Positions 17,148 through 26,183 of a stretch of DNA of 64,000 nucleotides are shown here, in pieces. Source of the DNA: JAEINY01 sp942490535 (GTDB lineage: Bacteria; Bacteroidota; Bacteroidia; Bacteroidales; Marinilabiliaceae); contig CALNXQ010000004.1 of the NCBI GenBank assembly GCA_942490535.1, forward strand, positions 186,001 through 250,000. The letters are read 5' to 3'. A model generated the notes under the pieces. It saw only the letters and a list, made by a program, of their open reading frames with translations, was not told the DNA's origin and did not search any database. Each line of letters opens with the position of its first letter. Position 1 is the stretch's first letter. A program made the translations under genes and the position numbers.

Positions 17148-17350
17148 AATTGGTTCAGATGGTACACCTCTGTATCGGATGAAGAAAAAGGGAATGCCGT
17201 GAGAATCGGCAACAGTATCCGCTGCTGTAAGTCCTGATTCCTATAGATAGGAATAGTATGCTGCGAATCCACAAAACCACTGCCTCATTTATAACCAGGC
17301 GGGAAGGTGATTCAAAGTCGGGATAAGTCAGAAGACCTGCCAATCGTTTT
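17148..17350 (+). promoter_or_regulatory. Cobalamin (adenosylcobalamin) riboswitch
   Basis: The conserved core is recognisable. GGGAATGCCGTGAGAATCGG starts at 17190 and is followed by CAACAGTATCCGCTGCTGTAAG to 17231. CCACTGCC lies at 17277-17284, GGCGGGAAGG at 17298-17307 and AGTCAGAAGACCTGCC at 17326-17341. The 5-bp ends ATTGG (17149) and CCAAT (17340) can close the P1 stem. It should switch off btuB expression when B12 is bound. Confidence 0.92.
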
Positions 17351-17454
17351 AAAATTGTTCGTGGCATTCGGAATAAATGCATGGTCAATACATACTTTTC
17401 GTGTATTCATCCGGTATCAGGAGCAGTTATTTAGGTATTTGTGAACCAATAGGG

Positions 17455-19335
17455 ATGAAGAAGTTACTGTTTCTGGGAATTTGTATGGGGTGCAGTGTAA
17501 ATATGCTGGCTCAGTTTTCATTATCCGATACGTTGAGGGTGAAGGAAGTGGAGGTGACGGCTTCGCGAATAAAGTATTTTTCGACTCCAGAAAAGAAAAT
17601 GAAAGTAGATTCTCTGGCTCTTCAGAGATATGGAAACCAGGATCTAGGCAGTCTATTACAGAAAACTTCACTGGTTAATATCTCTTCAAATGGGGCCTTT
17701 GGTGCGCTTTCTTCGGTGAGCATGAGAGGGACCTCTTCTACTCATACCTCAGTTAACTGGAATGGTATTGCGGTGAATTCGCTGACGACAGGTTCCTCTG
17801 ATTTATCATTAATAAATGTGGGTTCGTTTGATGATGTGGAAATTGTTTATGGTGCCTCAGGGTCATTGTATGGAAGCGGAACCTTGGGCGGAGCAATAAA
17901 TCTTTCCAACACGCCACATTGGAGGGATCAAATTTCAATTGGCTACTTGATGGAAAGTGGCAGTTTTTCCAATGTTAAACAAAGATTTCAAGGTCGGTAT
18001 TCAAATAGCTGGTTATCTTATTCCGGACAGGCATTTTATCATTATGGGAAAAATGATTTTACCTATACAGACTTTCATGACATTGGTTCACCGGAGGAGC
18101 GCTGTATTCACAATGAAAATAAGACCTATGGGATGATTCACGATTTGAGCTTCAACCTATCCGGAAATATCGTAGACATAGGATTTTGGACTGGCTTAAA
18201 GGATAAGAATATACCCGGTAAAATGGGATTTGGTGAGCCGGTAAGTAAACAAAATCAGGAGGATTCATTTTTAAGAACCTTTGTTGGCTGGAAAACGGTT
18301 AAGGGGCCTTTTCGCATTGAGCTAAAGACGGCTTATATGTATGATAATTTAGTTTATACCGATGGTTATACTTCAGAGATAACGGCCAAGCGCTGGATCA
18401 ATGAATTTAATAACCGCTGGTACCTCTCTAATCAATGGAGTTTGGATCTTTCAGTAAAATATAACCAACTAGTTGGTATCACCGATAACTATGAAAGTAA
18501 TGCCATAGAGCATGAAGGAATACTGGCATTGGCTACCAAATATGCACCAAAAATAGGAGAGTATATTATTTCAGGAGCGAAAAATTGGCATACCAAAGGT
18601 GATCCTCCACCGATTATAGCTTTCAGTTCGTTAACCCACTTAGTAGATAATATTTTGGATTTTAGGTTAAAAGCTGGTACGCATTATCGTCGACCAACAT
18701 TTAATGAACGTCATTGGAAACAAGGAGGTAATGTGGATTTGCTATCGGAAGAAGGTCATAATGTTGAAGTGGGCTTAGTTTATAATCAAAATACCCTTCG
18801 CGGAGACTTAAAGGTTGATATTAACTTGTATCAAGCCAAAAATAAAAACTCTATTGCCTGGAAGCCTGTAGGTGGGCTATCTGAAGCTGTTAATACAGGG
18901 AAAATGTTAACGCAGGGAGCAGAATTAGAAATTCGCCATAGCATTGCCCTCCAAAAAAGCACTATTCAATCGGGCTTAATGTATGGATACAATGATGCTT
19001 ATAATGATGATAGAGAAAGTGAGGATTTTAAAAAGACATTAGCCTATCGGCCACGACACTTAGCAAAATTGTCTGGGGATTTTATAAGAGATCATTGGAA
19101 TACAGGGGTTAATGTAAGTTATCGATCTGCTACAAAAACGTGGGAAGAGAAAGAAATAAAGGAGTTTATGTTGGTTGATCTGCACCTGGCTTATCGTTTT
19201 GATTTCAGCCATTTTCAACTGAGTTTGAATAGCAGGATAGAGAACCTGCTTGACAAATCATATGAAGTTATCAGTGCATATCCCATGCCGGGCAGAGCTT
19301 TTTACTTCAGTGCTAATATAATTTTCAATAAATAA
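17455..19335 (+). CDS. btuB: TonB-dependent cobalamin receptor BtuB
   Basis: A 626-residue outer-membrane protein: signal peptide (1 to about 19, ending MLAQ), a TonB-box-like KEVEVTAS, plug domain (about 40-150, SMRGTSSTHTSVNWNG and ASGSLYGSGTLGGAINL), then a 22-strand barrel ending in an aromatic-rich C-terminus (FYFSANIIF). It imports B12 across the outer membrane using TonB energy. B12 specificity is inferred from the riboswitch 100 bp upstream and the BtuG-like neighbour. The ATG at 17455 gives a normal signal peptide; the longer frame from 17377 does not. The region is AT-richer than the cco genes before it. Confidence 0.9.
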   Translation: MKKLLFLGICMGCSVNMLAQFSLSDTLRVKEVEVTASRIKYFSTPEKKMKVDSLALQRYGNQDLGSLLQKTSLVNISSNGAFGALSSVSMRGTSSTHTSVNWNGIAVNSLTTGSSDLSLINVGSFDDVEIVYGASGSLYGSGTLGGAINLSNTPHWRDQISIGYLMESGSFSNVKQRFQGRYSNSWLSYSGQAFYHYGKNDFTYTDFHDIGSPEERCIHNENKTYGMIHDLSFNLSGNIVDIGFWTGLKDKNIPGKMGFGEPVSKQNQEDSFLRTFVGWKTVKGPFRIELKTAYMYDNLVYTDGYTSEITAKRWINEFNNRWYLSNQWSLDLSVKYNQLVGITDNYESNAIEHEGILALATKYAPKIGEYIISGAKNWHTKGDPPPIIAFSSLTHLVDNILDFRLKAGTHYRRPTFNERHWKQGGNVDLLSEEGHNVEVGLVYNQNTLRGDLKVDINLYQAKNKNSIAWKPVGGLSEAVNTGKMLTQGAELEIRHSIALQKSTIQSGLMYGYNDAYNDDRESEDFKKTLAYRPRHLAKLSGDFIRDHWNTGVNVSYRSATKTWEEKEIKEFMLVDLHLAYRFDFSHFQLSLNSRIENLLDKSYEVISAYPMPGRAFYFSANIIFNK

Positions 19336-19425
19336 TTGTCAGAGTAGAATCGCATTGGCAATTACAAATTTGGGCTTTTATGAAACGGATAGTTATATCA
19401 TATTAATTAAAATAATTTACGACAC

Positions 19426-20817
19426 ATGAAAAAGATTTTCAATCTTATTATGGTACTGGCCATTGCCAGTTTTGCTTTCGTATCATGTACAGATGATGAT
19501 ACCTTTAATGCGCTACCTGAATTAGCTGTTAATACCGGATTAGTTCTTGACAATGGAGCCTCGAAGTTGATTACTGCTGCTGAGTTGAGTGTTACTGACA
19601 TTGATACTGAAGCTGGTAAAATTACTTACACGATTGATAGAGGTGCTAAGTTTGGGAAATTGGTAAGCATAGTTGATGAAACTACTGCAATTTCGACTTT
19701 TACCCAGCAAGAGCTTACTGACAGTAAGATCAAGTACATTCATGATGGTTCTCAAACATTAAGTGATGATTTTACTTTTAGTGTCACTGATGGAGAGAAC
19801 AAATTGAATGGGATTTTTAATATTAGCATTGGAGAAAAACAAATTAGTTTTTTCTATGTGCTGAATGAAGGTAGTGCCAATGGATCTGTTTCCATGATTG
19901 ATAAAAATGGCGTTGTAACGAATAACTATTTTGCAACAGCAAATGGTGGTGTGTCTTTGGGCCAATATGCACAGTCAATGGCGGTGAATGACACGCATGC
20001 TTTTATTGTTGTTACAACAGCTTCAGGCGCGGGTTATGTGGAAGTCGTAAAAAAAGCAGATTTTAAGCATGTAAAAGCGATTACTGGTCTTTCTTATCCA
20101 CGCGAAATAGCGTTAACTGATACAAAAGCATATGTCTCTAACGGTAAGGGAGCTGATGGAAACTACGCAAAGCTAAACAATGAAATTTATGTGATTGACT
20201 TGGCAAGTATGGAAGTTACGAAAAAAATTGATGTAGGTGCAGGACCAGAAAAGATGGTTGTATCTGAAGGAAAGCTATATGTAGCTAATAGTGGAGGATG
20301 GTCTAACGATGATAATACCGTTTCTGTAATTGATTTGGCTACTGATGTAGTTATCGAAACAATTACTGTTAAGGATTGTCCAAAGGATATGGTTGTGGAT
20401 GCAAATGGTGATATATGGGTCTATTGTGCAGGTAAGCCTTCATGGTCTGCAAATCCATCAAAAGCAGCTATTTCAAAGATATCACTAGCAACAAATACTG
20501 TATCTTCATTTGAATTGGCTACGGTCTCATCATCAGGCATTAAGAATATCACTATTAGTAAAAATAGACAGACCGTTTATTTTATGTCAGATGCAGTTTA
20601 TGCGATGAGCATCACTGCTACTGCGCTTCCAACTACTAAATTCATAGATAATACGTTTTACGGAATTGACGTGAATCCAGTGTCTGATAATTTGTGGTTG
20701 TGTGAACTTGTGGATTATACATCACCAGGAAAAGTTCATGTGTATTCAAATACAGCCGAGAAAATCAAAGATCATACTGTAGGTGTAATGCCGAATTCAA
20801 CAACGTTTAGCTACTAG
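19426..20817 (+). CDS. btuG: BtuG-like B12-binding surface lipoprotein (beta-propeller) with extra N-terminal domain
   Basis: A 463-residue lipoprotein: signal peptide ending FAFVSC21, then the acidic TDDD typical of surface-exposed Bacteroidota lipoproteins. Residues about 35-135 resemble a cadherin/CSPG-type domain (VTDIDTEAGKITYTI, DDFTFSVTDGENK). Residues 145-463 are a YncE/DUF5074-like seven-bladed propeller with repeated 'IYVIDLASMEVTKKIDVGAGPEKM'-type blades. In Bacteroides the surface propeller BtuG captures B12 with extreme affinity and caps BtuB. Position 90 bp after btuB and under the riboswitch supports the same role here. The N-terminal domain is an addition I do not recall in Bacteroides BtuG. 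Confidence 0.78.
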   Translation: MKKIFNLIMVLAIASFAFVSCTDDDTFNALPELAVNTGLVLDNGASKLITAAELSVTDIDTEAGKITYTIDRGAKFGKLVSIVDETTAISTFTQQELTDSKIKYIHDGSQTLSDDFTFSVTDGENKLNGIFNISIGEKQISFFYVLNEGSANGSVSMIDKNGVVTNNYFATANGGVSLGQYAQSMAVNDTHAFIVVTTASGAGYVEVVKKADFKHVKAITGLSYPREIALTDTKAYVSNGKGADGNYAKLNNEIYVIDLASMEVTKKIDVGAGPEKMVVSEGKLYVANSGGWSNDDNTVSVIDLATDVVIETITVKDCPKDMVVDANGDIWVYCAGKPSWSANPSKAAISKISLATNTVSSFELATVSSSGIKNITISKNRQTVYFMSDAVYAMSITATALPTTKFIDNTFYGIDVNPVSDNLWLCELVDYTSPGKVHVYSNTAEKIKDHTVGVMPNSTTFSY

Positions 20818-20845
20818 AAAGATAAATATTTAAAACAATGAATAT

Positions 20846-20871
20846 AGCCGGCCAAAGCGCCGGCTTTTTTT
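20846..20871 (+). terminator. Terminator of the btuB-btuG operon
   Basis: AGCCGGC, 6-nt loop, GCCGGCT, then a run of seven T. It lies 28 bp after the btuG-like gene. Confidence 0.85.
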
Positions 20872-20922
20872 ATTTCTCAAAGGTTGTGACGATTAAATTC
20901 TGTTTAACATGCCCGCCAATGC

Positions 20923-21132
20923 ATTCCTAAAGCTCCCTGGCCAATTCCTAAAAGCTGATTCTCTATTCCTAAAGCCCCCCTTTCTTGTCCTAAACCCCGC
21001 TCTTCTACTCCTAATTGCAGTTGATATTCGCCTAATGACCTATCACTTGTTCCTTATACCAGTATGGCTATTCCTATTGCTCCATTTTTAATGCCTGATC
21101 TTTTATTTCCGATTTCCCCCATTATTTCCTAA
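20923..21132 (+). repeat. Tandem array of ten degenerate 21-bp units
   Basis: Unit starts at 20923, 20944, 20965, 20986, 21007, 21028, 21049, 21070, 21091 and 21112, all exactly 21 bp apart. The conserved part is the first nine bases (ATTCCTAAA and variants such as TGTCCTAAA, ACTCCTAAT, GTTCCTTAT); the rest is variable and C/T-rich. It fills the gap between the B12 locus and the pfkB operon. A short frame through it is not considered coding. Confidence 0.85.
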
Positions 21133-21170
21133 ATTGAGATGACGTTAAGTTTCATCATAATGAAGGATGT

Positions 21171-22121
21171 ATGATTTTAACTGTGACACTCAATCCTGCC
21201 ATCGATAAAATTCTCATCTTGGATAATTTTGAGGTGCATAAACTGCATCGTCTGGAATCCAGTGAAATGAGTATGGTAGCAGCCGGTGGGAAAGGGGTAA
21301 ACATTGCTCAAACGTTGGCCAAGCTGGGTGATGAGGTGATTGCCACGGGTTTTGCCGGTGAACATACCGGGCATCTGTTGTGCGATGCCATCCGGCAGGC
21401 AGGGATTACTACGAGCTTCATTTTTACCCATGGCGCCACCCGCACCAATATTTCCATTCTGGATCAAAAGCACGAAACATTGACTGAGATTAATGATTTT
21501 GGGCAAAAGATTCCCACTGATGAGATTCAGTTTTTTCTTGAAAACTATGAGCGTCTCTTAATGCGGGTTGATCTGGTGGTGATAGCTGGTTCGTTACCAC
21601 GTGGTGTAGAACCTGAGATATTCGTAAAGCTGATTTCCAAAGCGAACCAATTGGGGAAAAAAGTGGTCGTTCATACGGCTCCCAACTACACCGAACGCCT
21701 CATGCAGGCACAACCTTTTCTGATTAATCCGGATATGCGCTCCAATCATATGCTCTTTGGTAAAGAAGTGGATGGCATCAACCAGTTTTTAGAAACGGGA
21801 CGTAGAATACTGGAGGAATGTCCCCGCACTGAATTTGTCATTTTCACCCATCGCCTTGAAAACGTAGTGGCTGTTTCCCGGCAAAAGGGGTATGTGTTGC
21901 GTCCTAAAGATTTGAAAATTGTCAATATGTTAGGCTATGGCGATTCCTATTTGGCAGGGTTTATTCATGCCTATGTTCAGCAACAATCCGTACTTGATAC
22001 CTTGCGATATGCTTCCGCTGCCGGCTTAACCAATGTAGAGCAGCTCTGTAAAGAGGTGCAGAATACTGATGACATTGACGAAAATAGTGTGCGTATTGAT
22101 ATCGAAGAGATTGAATTATAA
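21171..22121 (+). CDS. PfkB-family hexose phosphate kinase (1-phosphofructokinase-like)
   Basis: A 316-residue sugar kinase. It begins ILTVTLNPAIDK, the FruK/LacC-type signature, and has AAGGKGVNIAQTL (substrate loop), VIAGSLPRGV, and a C-terminal GYGDSYLAGF carrying the catalytic Asp. This last motif is normally GAGDS; the Ala-to-Tyr change in the anion hole is unusual. It probably phosphorylates fructose-1-phosphate or tagatose-6-phosphate in the cytoplasm. No PTS genes are nearby, so the substrate is uncertain. It heads a three-gene run with the CBS protein and the transporter. Confidence 0.78.
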   Translation: MILTVTLNPAIDKILILDNFEVHKLHRLESSEMSMVAAGGKGVNIAQTLAKLGDEVIATGFAGEHTGHLLCDAIRQAGITTSFIFTHGATRTNISILDQKHETLTEINDFGQKIPTDEIQFFLENYERLLMRVDLVVIAGSLPRGVEPEIFVKLISKANQLGKKVVVHTAPNYTERLMQAQPFLINPDMRSNHMLFGKEVDGINQFLETGRRILEECPRTEFVIFTHRLENVVAVSRQKGYVLRPKDLKIVNMLGYGDSYLAGFIHAYVQQQSVLDTLRYASAAGLTNVEQLCKEVQNTDDIDENSVRIDIEEIEL

Positions 22122-22156
22122 GGATCCGATTGAATGTAATGCATTAACTAATAGGT

Positions 22157-22597
22157 ATGAAGAAAGTGAGAGACTATATTCATAAGGATATTTCCTCCGT
22201 AAATGAAAACTCCACACTGCGCCGGGTGATCAAAACCATGCGATTGCACCGCATGAGCGCCGTGCCTGTGATCAATAAGCTGGGCGAATATATGGGCTGT
22301 ATCAGTGAACAGGATATTTTAAATGCAGCTGTTCCGCTCTACATGAAATCGATGCACGATACCTCTTTTATGGCTGGTTTAGATCAGATAACTGCCCATT
22401 TGAAAAATAAATTGGATCATCTGGCCATTCAGTTTATTGATGCCAAATATCCCAGCATATCACCGGATGAATCCATGTCCTATGCAGCTGATTTGCTGTA
22501 CCGGCAAAAAGGGACCATCCTGCCCGTGGTAGAAGGCAAAACACTGATAGGTCTCTTGACACGCATTGAAATTTTATCGGTGTCTTTGGATGATTAA
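22157..22597 (+). CDS. CBS-domain pair protein
   Basis: A 146-residue soluble protein made of two CBS motifs. The first is at about 1-62 (KDISSVNENSTLRRVIKTM, RMSAVPVINKLGEYMGCIS), the second at about 95-146 (YPSISPDESMSYAADLL, GTILPVVEGKTLIGLLTR). Such pairs bind adenine nucleotides and act as energy or redox sensors for partner proteins. It sits 35 bp after the pfkB gene and 48 bp before an ion transporter, so it may regulate one of them; that is inference. Confidence 0.85.
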   Translation: MKKVRDYIHKDISSVNENSTLRRVIKTMRLHRMSAVPVINKLGEYMGCISEQDILNAAVPLYMKSMHDTSFMAGLDQITAHLKNKLDHLAIQFIDAKYPSISPDESMSYAADLLYRQKGTILPVVEGKTLIGLLTRIEILSVSLDD

Positions 22598-22645
22598 AAT
22601 AGCCAAGACAGTAAAGTATAAAGGCAGAAGTAAAAAGGTAATTCC

Positions 22646-23950
22646 ATGTTTGTAGCTATAGTCACTAGTATTAATACGCTCCATGTCATCATCGCTTTAG
22701 TGGTGTTCATTTTAACCTTCACGTTGATCACAACTGAAAAACTGCCCAATGCTATTGCAGCCATGTTTGGTGGATTTCTATTGATTGCTTTTCATATTCT
22801 ATCACAAGAAGAAGCCATTTCGTTTATTGATTTTGATACCATTGGCTTGTTGTGTGGCATGATGGTTACCGTATCCATCATGCGTAAATCAGGATTGTTT
22901 GAGTACATCGCTATTAAAGGGATTAAGATAACGGGCGGAAATCCCTGGAAAATACTGGTTGTGTTATCTATTGTAACGGCCGTTTTATCTGCTTTTCTCG
23001 ATAATGTCACCACGGTTTTAATCATTGTGCCGCTTACTTTTGCAGTGGCTGATACCATTAAAATTAATCCATTGCCTTTGCTTATTTCTGAGGTACTTTT
23101 TTCCAATATTGGCGGAACGGCGACTTTAATTGGTGACCCCCCAAATATTATGATTGGAGGTGCAACTCATTTGGACTTTATGGATTTTATCATCAATAAT
23201 GTTCCTGTCGTATTGCTGGTGGCAGTGATTACATTTTTGTTACTTCGGCTTATTTATCACAAAAAACTCATAACGGTAACGGTAAATACAGATAAAATTC
23301 ATGCTTTTGATGAAAAGCGGGCCATTAAAGACAAGGCATTTTTCATAAAAAACCTGGTTGTGTTTGGGTTAATTATTGTTGCGTTTATCACTCACCATCA
23401 CCATCATGTTAATTTAGCTTCCGTTGCATTGGGCGGTGGTTTTTTATTGATGATGGTCACCAAACAAGACCCGGAGGAGATCCTGAAAGAAGTGGAATGG
23501 CCCACACTGTTTTTTTTCATCGGTTTATTTGTGATTGTGGGAGGGCTCGAAAAGACTGGTATTATTACTTATATAGCAGATCAGATGATGGTGGTAACGG
23601 ATGGTGATCTGGGTGTCGCTACTCAGATGGTCTTGTGGATGTCGGCATTCGCAACTACTTTCATCAATAGTATTCCTTATACAGCCACCATGATATCCGT
23701 GATTGAGAATATGGGAACAGCCATTGGTGGCGATGTGGATCCATTGTGGTGGGCCCTTTCATTGGGGGCCTGTTTTGGAGGTAATGGAACCCTCATTGGA
23801 GCTGCCGCAAATATCATAGTAGCCGGCTTCTCTCAAAAGACAGATCATCCCTTGCGATTTGTCGAATACATGAAAGTTGGAATACCTTTGATGCTGGTTT
23901 CGGTAGCTATTGCATCCATTTACTTATACGTCCGGTATTTTTTGCTGTAA
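22646..23950 (+). CDS. ArsB/NhaD-superfamily membrane transporter
   Basis: A 434-residue protein with about 11-12 membrane segments. The two-fold repeat motifs of the ion-transporter superfamily are clear: AFLDNVTTVLIIVPL with SNIGGTATLIGDPPNIMI in the first half, and FINSIPYTATMI with CFGGNGTLIGAAANIIVAG in the second. Relatives move Na+/H+, arsenite or dicarboxylates. The His-rich stretch HHHHHV near residue 250 lies in a loop. Substrate is not determined by the sequence. It ends the pfkB-CBS-transporter run. Confidence 0.82.
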   Translation: MFVAIVTSINTLHVIIALVVFILTFTLITTEKLPNAIAAMFGGFLLIAFHILSQEEAISFIDFDTIGLLCGMMVTVSIMRKSGLFEYIAIKGIKITGGNPWKILVVLSIVTAVLSAFLDNVTTVLIIVPLTFAVADTIKINPLPLLISEVLFSNIGGTATLIGDPPNIMIGGATHLDFMDFIINNVPVVLLVAVITFLLLRLIYHKKLITVTVNTDKIHAFDEKRAIKDKAFFIKNLVVFGLIIVAFITHHHHHVNLASVALGGGFLLMMVTKQDPEEILKEVEWPTLFFFIGLFVIVGGLEKTGIITYIADQMMVVTDGDLGVATQMVLWMSAFATTFINSIPYTATMISVIENMGTAIGGDVDPLWWALSLGACFGGNGTLIGAAANIIVAGFSQKTDHPLRFVEYMKVGIPLMLVSVAIASIYLYVRYFLL

Positions 23951-23973
23951 AATTGGTAAGCAATTGATTTTAT

Positions 23974-26031
23974 TTAATTTTCCGCGCTACACATTGCTTT
24001 TTCAATCATGATTCCGCGAATACCAATGGGCTGTTCATTGATTAAGGCGACTGTTGAGTGAATGAAAATGGCCAGTTCATAACCTTTTTTGTTGAGTATG
24101 TGGTATTCATGGGGTAAAGGCTTGATCCCATTTATTCGCTGGGATATACAATCTTTAAGTTGTTTATGATACTTTGTTGGAATGACTTCAAGTATGTTTA
24201 TTCCCGAATTCAGCTCCTTTGAAGAGAATCCCAATAGTTGAAGTCCATATTTGTTAATAAAGGTGAATTTTCCTTTTAAGTCAATCTCAAACACAATGTT
24301 TGGCAGTAGATCCGAAATATCATTAAATTTTTGTTCACTTAGATGAAGGGCCTTTGTTCGGTTTTTTACCTCCTGTTCTAGTTTTTTATTGAGTCTTTGA
24401 ATCTTAGCTTCCTGATTTTTACGTTCACTAATGTCCCGCACAATAGCCTGTAAATAGATGCCTGATGCCAACTCTAATCTATTCAGGCTTACTTCTGCAT
24501 CAAACGCGGTTTCATCAAATCGCTGATGTTTCCATTCAAAAAATTGAGGTATGCCATTCAAGGCAGCATTAATTTTTTGCATTGCTTTTTCTTTCGAGTC
24601 AGATCCATCTGGCTGAAAAGCTGGTGAAAACTTATAGGGTGGTTGGTTTAATATTTGAATCTTTGTACATCCAAATATCTCAAGCGTTTTATTATTGCAA
24701 TCGATAAAACTATCATTTCTCATGATAAAAATTGCATCGTTAGCCGCATCAAACAACGATTTGTATAGCACGTCACTAATGGCTACTGCTTCCTGGGCCT
24801 CTTTACGCGTGGTAATATCAACAACGGTGCCGTCAAAGTATTCGATTTCGCTTTTACCATTGTAAATTGCACGGGCGCTTTCAGAGACATAGAGTTTGCT
24901 ACCGTCCTTGCGGTTCCAGATTGATTCCAGATCAATGACTTTGCCAGTTTGTTCAATCTGTTCCAGGAAAGCAGAACGGGGTTTGCTTTGGTCAAAGCAG
25001 GTATCGTCCAGCTGGATGTGTTTAAGATCTTCTACGGTGGAATATCCCAGCATCTCGACAAGCGTTGGATTTGCCATGATAATTTTGCCATCGGGTGTAG
25101 TGCGATAATAACCCACAACGGAGTTCTCATATAAATCATCATATTTAAATTCGCTCTCTTGTAATTTCTTTAGAGTGAATATCTGACTGGAAATATCACG
25201 AACTGTTCCTAAAGAGTAAAGTGGACGATTGTGCGCATCAAAATACGTTTCGCAGGTTTCCTGGACATGCTTCATGGCCCGATTAGGCGTGGCGATGCGA
25301 TACCGTATATTATAAGCTTCATGATCCCGGATGTGCCTCTGGTAAGCATTGAGAACCCGGTTCCTGTCTTCCGGATGGATTAATTTCAGACGATCTTCAT
25401 AGGTGGGTGTAAATTCTTCGCGTGATAGACTGAATATTCGGTAGAGGACATCTGACCAATACAATTGTTTGGTTTGTAAATTAAACTTCCAATGGCCTAT
25501 GGTGGCCAGAAACTGGCATTGTCTCAGAAAAAGTTCGGTTTCAATCAGACGGTGTTCAATGTCCGTCGTATCATTTCCCGAGCGCTGCAAATCTGTAATG
25601 TCTTTGCTTAATCCCCGAAATCCTGAAAAAACATTTTTGGTGTTATACAGAGGAACACCATTGGTGATGAAGCAAATGACACGCCCGTCATTGCCAATCA
25701 TTTGATACTTTAGGTCTTCGAATGCTTTGGGTTTGTGATTCCATTCTGAGATCATTTTTTTTATCGGCGTCGCTCCATTGCCAGGAATCATTTCATAAAT
25801 ATACCGACCAATCACTTCATGTGGTTCATAGCCTAAAACAGATTTTATAGCTTGAGAGGCATAAGTTACTTTTCCACTTCGATCTGTTTCCCAAACCCAA
25901 TCGGCTTTGAAAATGGAATGCAAGCCAGACTCCTTTTTACTTTTTTTTTCTGTACCTGAGTGGTCAAAAGCTTTTTTCTCAGATGGGGGAAAGGAACTGA
26001 AGAGAAGCTTGAGGGTATGGATTAAAGTCAT
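23974..26031 (-). CDS. Multi-PAS sensor protein without a recognisable output domain
   Basis: A 685-residue soluble protein with five PAS-type domains at about 38-150, 165-280, 292-410, 422-538 and 565-680, and a short coiled coil (about 538-562). Recognisable parts are WVWETDRSGKVTYAS, HPEDRNRVLNAYQRH (PAS_3), GYYRTTPDGKIIMANPTLVEMLGYS and VFEIDLKGKFTFINKYG. No histidine kinase, GGDEF, HTH or other effector follows the last PAS; the gene simply ends. The N-terminus has no clear membrane segment. It may partner with a separate kinase such as the one at 30487. The family is certain; its role is not known. Confidence 0.8.
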   Translation of the reverse strand: MTLIHTLKLLFSSFPPSEKKAFDHSGTEKKSKKESGLHSIFKADWVWETDRSGKVTYASQAIKSVLGYEPHEVIGRYIYEMIPGNGATPIKKMISEWNHKPKAFEDLKYQMIGNDGRVICFITNGVPLYNTKNVFSGFRGLSKDITDLQRSGNDTTDIEHRLIETELFLRQCQFLATIGHWKFNLQTKQLYWSDVLYRIFSLSREEFTPTYEDRLKLIHPEDRNRVLNAYQRHIRDHEAYNIRYRIATPNRAMKHVQETCETYFDAHNRPLYSLGTVRDISSQIFTLKKLQESEFKYDDLYENSVVGYYRTTPDGKIIMANPTLVEMLGYSTVEDLKHIQLDDTCFDQSKPRSAFLEQIEQTGKVIDLESIWNRKDGSKLYVSESARAIYNGKSEIEYFDGTVVDITTRKEAQEAVAISDVLYKSLFDAANDAIFIMRNDSFIDCNNKTLEIFGCTKIQILNQPPYKFSPAFQPDGSDSKEKAMQKINAALNGIPQFFEWKHQRFDETAFDAEVSLNRLELASGIYLQAIVRDISERKNQEAKIQRLNKKLEQEVKNRTKALHLSEQKFNDISDLLPNIVFEIDLKGKFTFINKYGLQLLGFSSKELNSGINILEVIPTKYHKQLKDCISQRINGIKPLPHEYHILNKKGYELAIFIHSTVALINEQPIGIRGIMIEKAMCSAEN

Positions 26032-26131
26032 GGTCTTATCACTTTAAGTGGAACGCAATTGTGAACAATTGAAATTAGTGATAATCAGTGATAATGTCAA
26101 ACGTTTTAAATGGATCAGGATGATAAGAAGC

Positions 26132-26160
26132 AAAAAAAGCCCTGCATTGAGCAGAGCTTT
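26132..26160 (-). terminator. Terminator of the first C69 dipeptidase gene
   Basis: On the minus strand AAAGCTCTGC, loop TCAAT, GCAGGGCTTT then more T. It lies 24 bp after the stop codon at 26184. Confidence 0.75.
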
Positions 26161-26183
26161 AATTATTATCGTCACAGAGAGGA

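Noticed and set aside
17155..17175. GGTTCAGATGGTACACC resembling a tRNA T-arm
   Set aside because: It is part of the cobalamin riboswitch and no acceptor or anticodon stem fits around it.
20909..21091. Short plus-strand frame through the 21-bp array (60 codons)
   Set aside because: Low-complexity product of the repeat; no codon bias, no homologous pattern, no start site.
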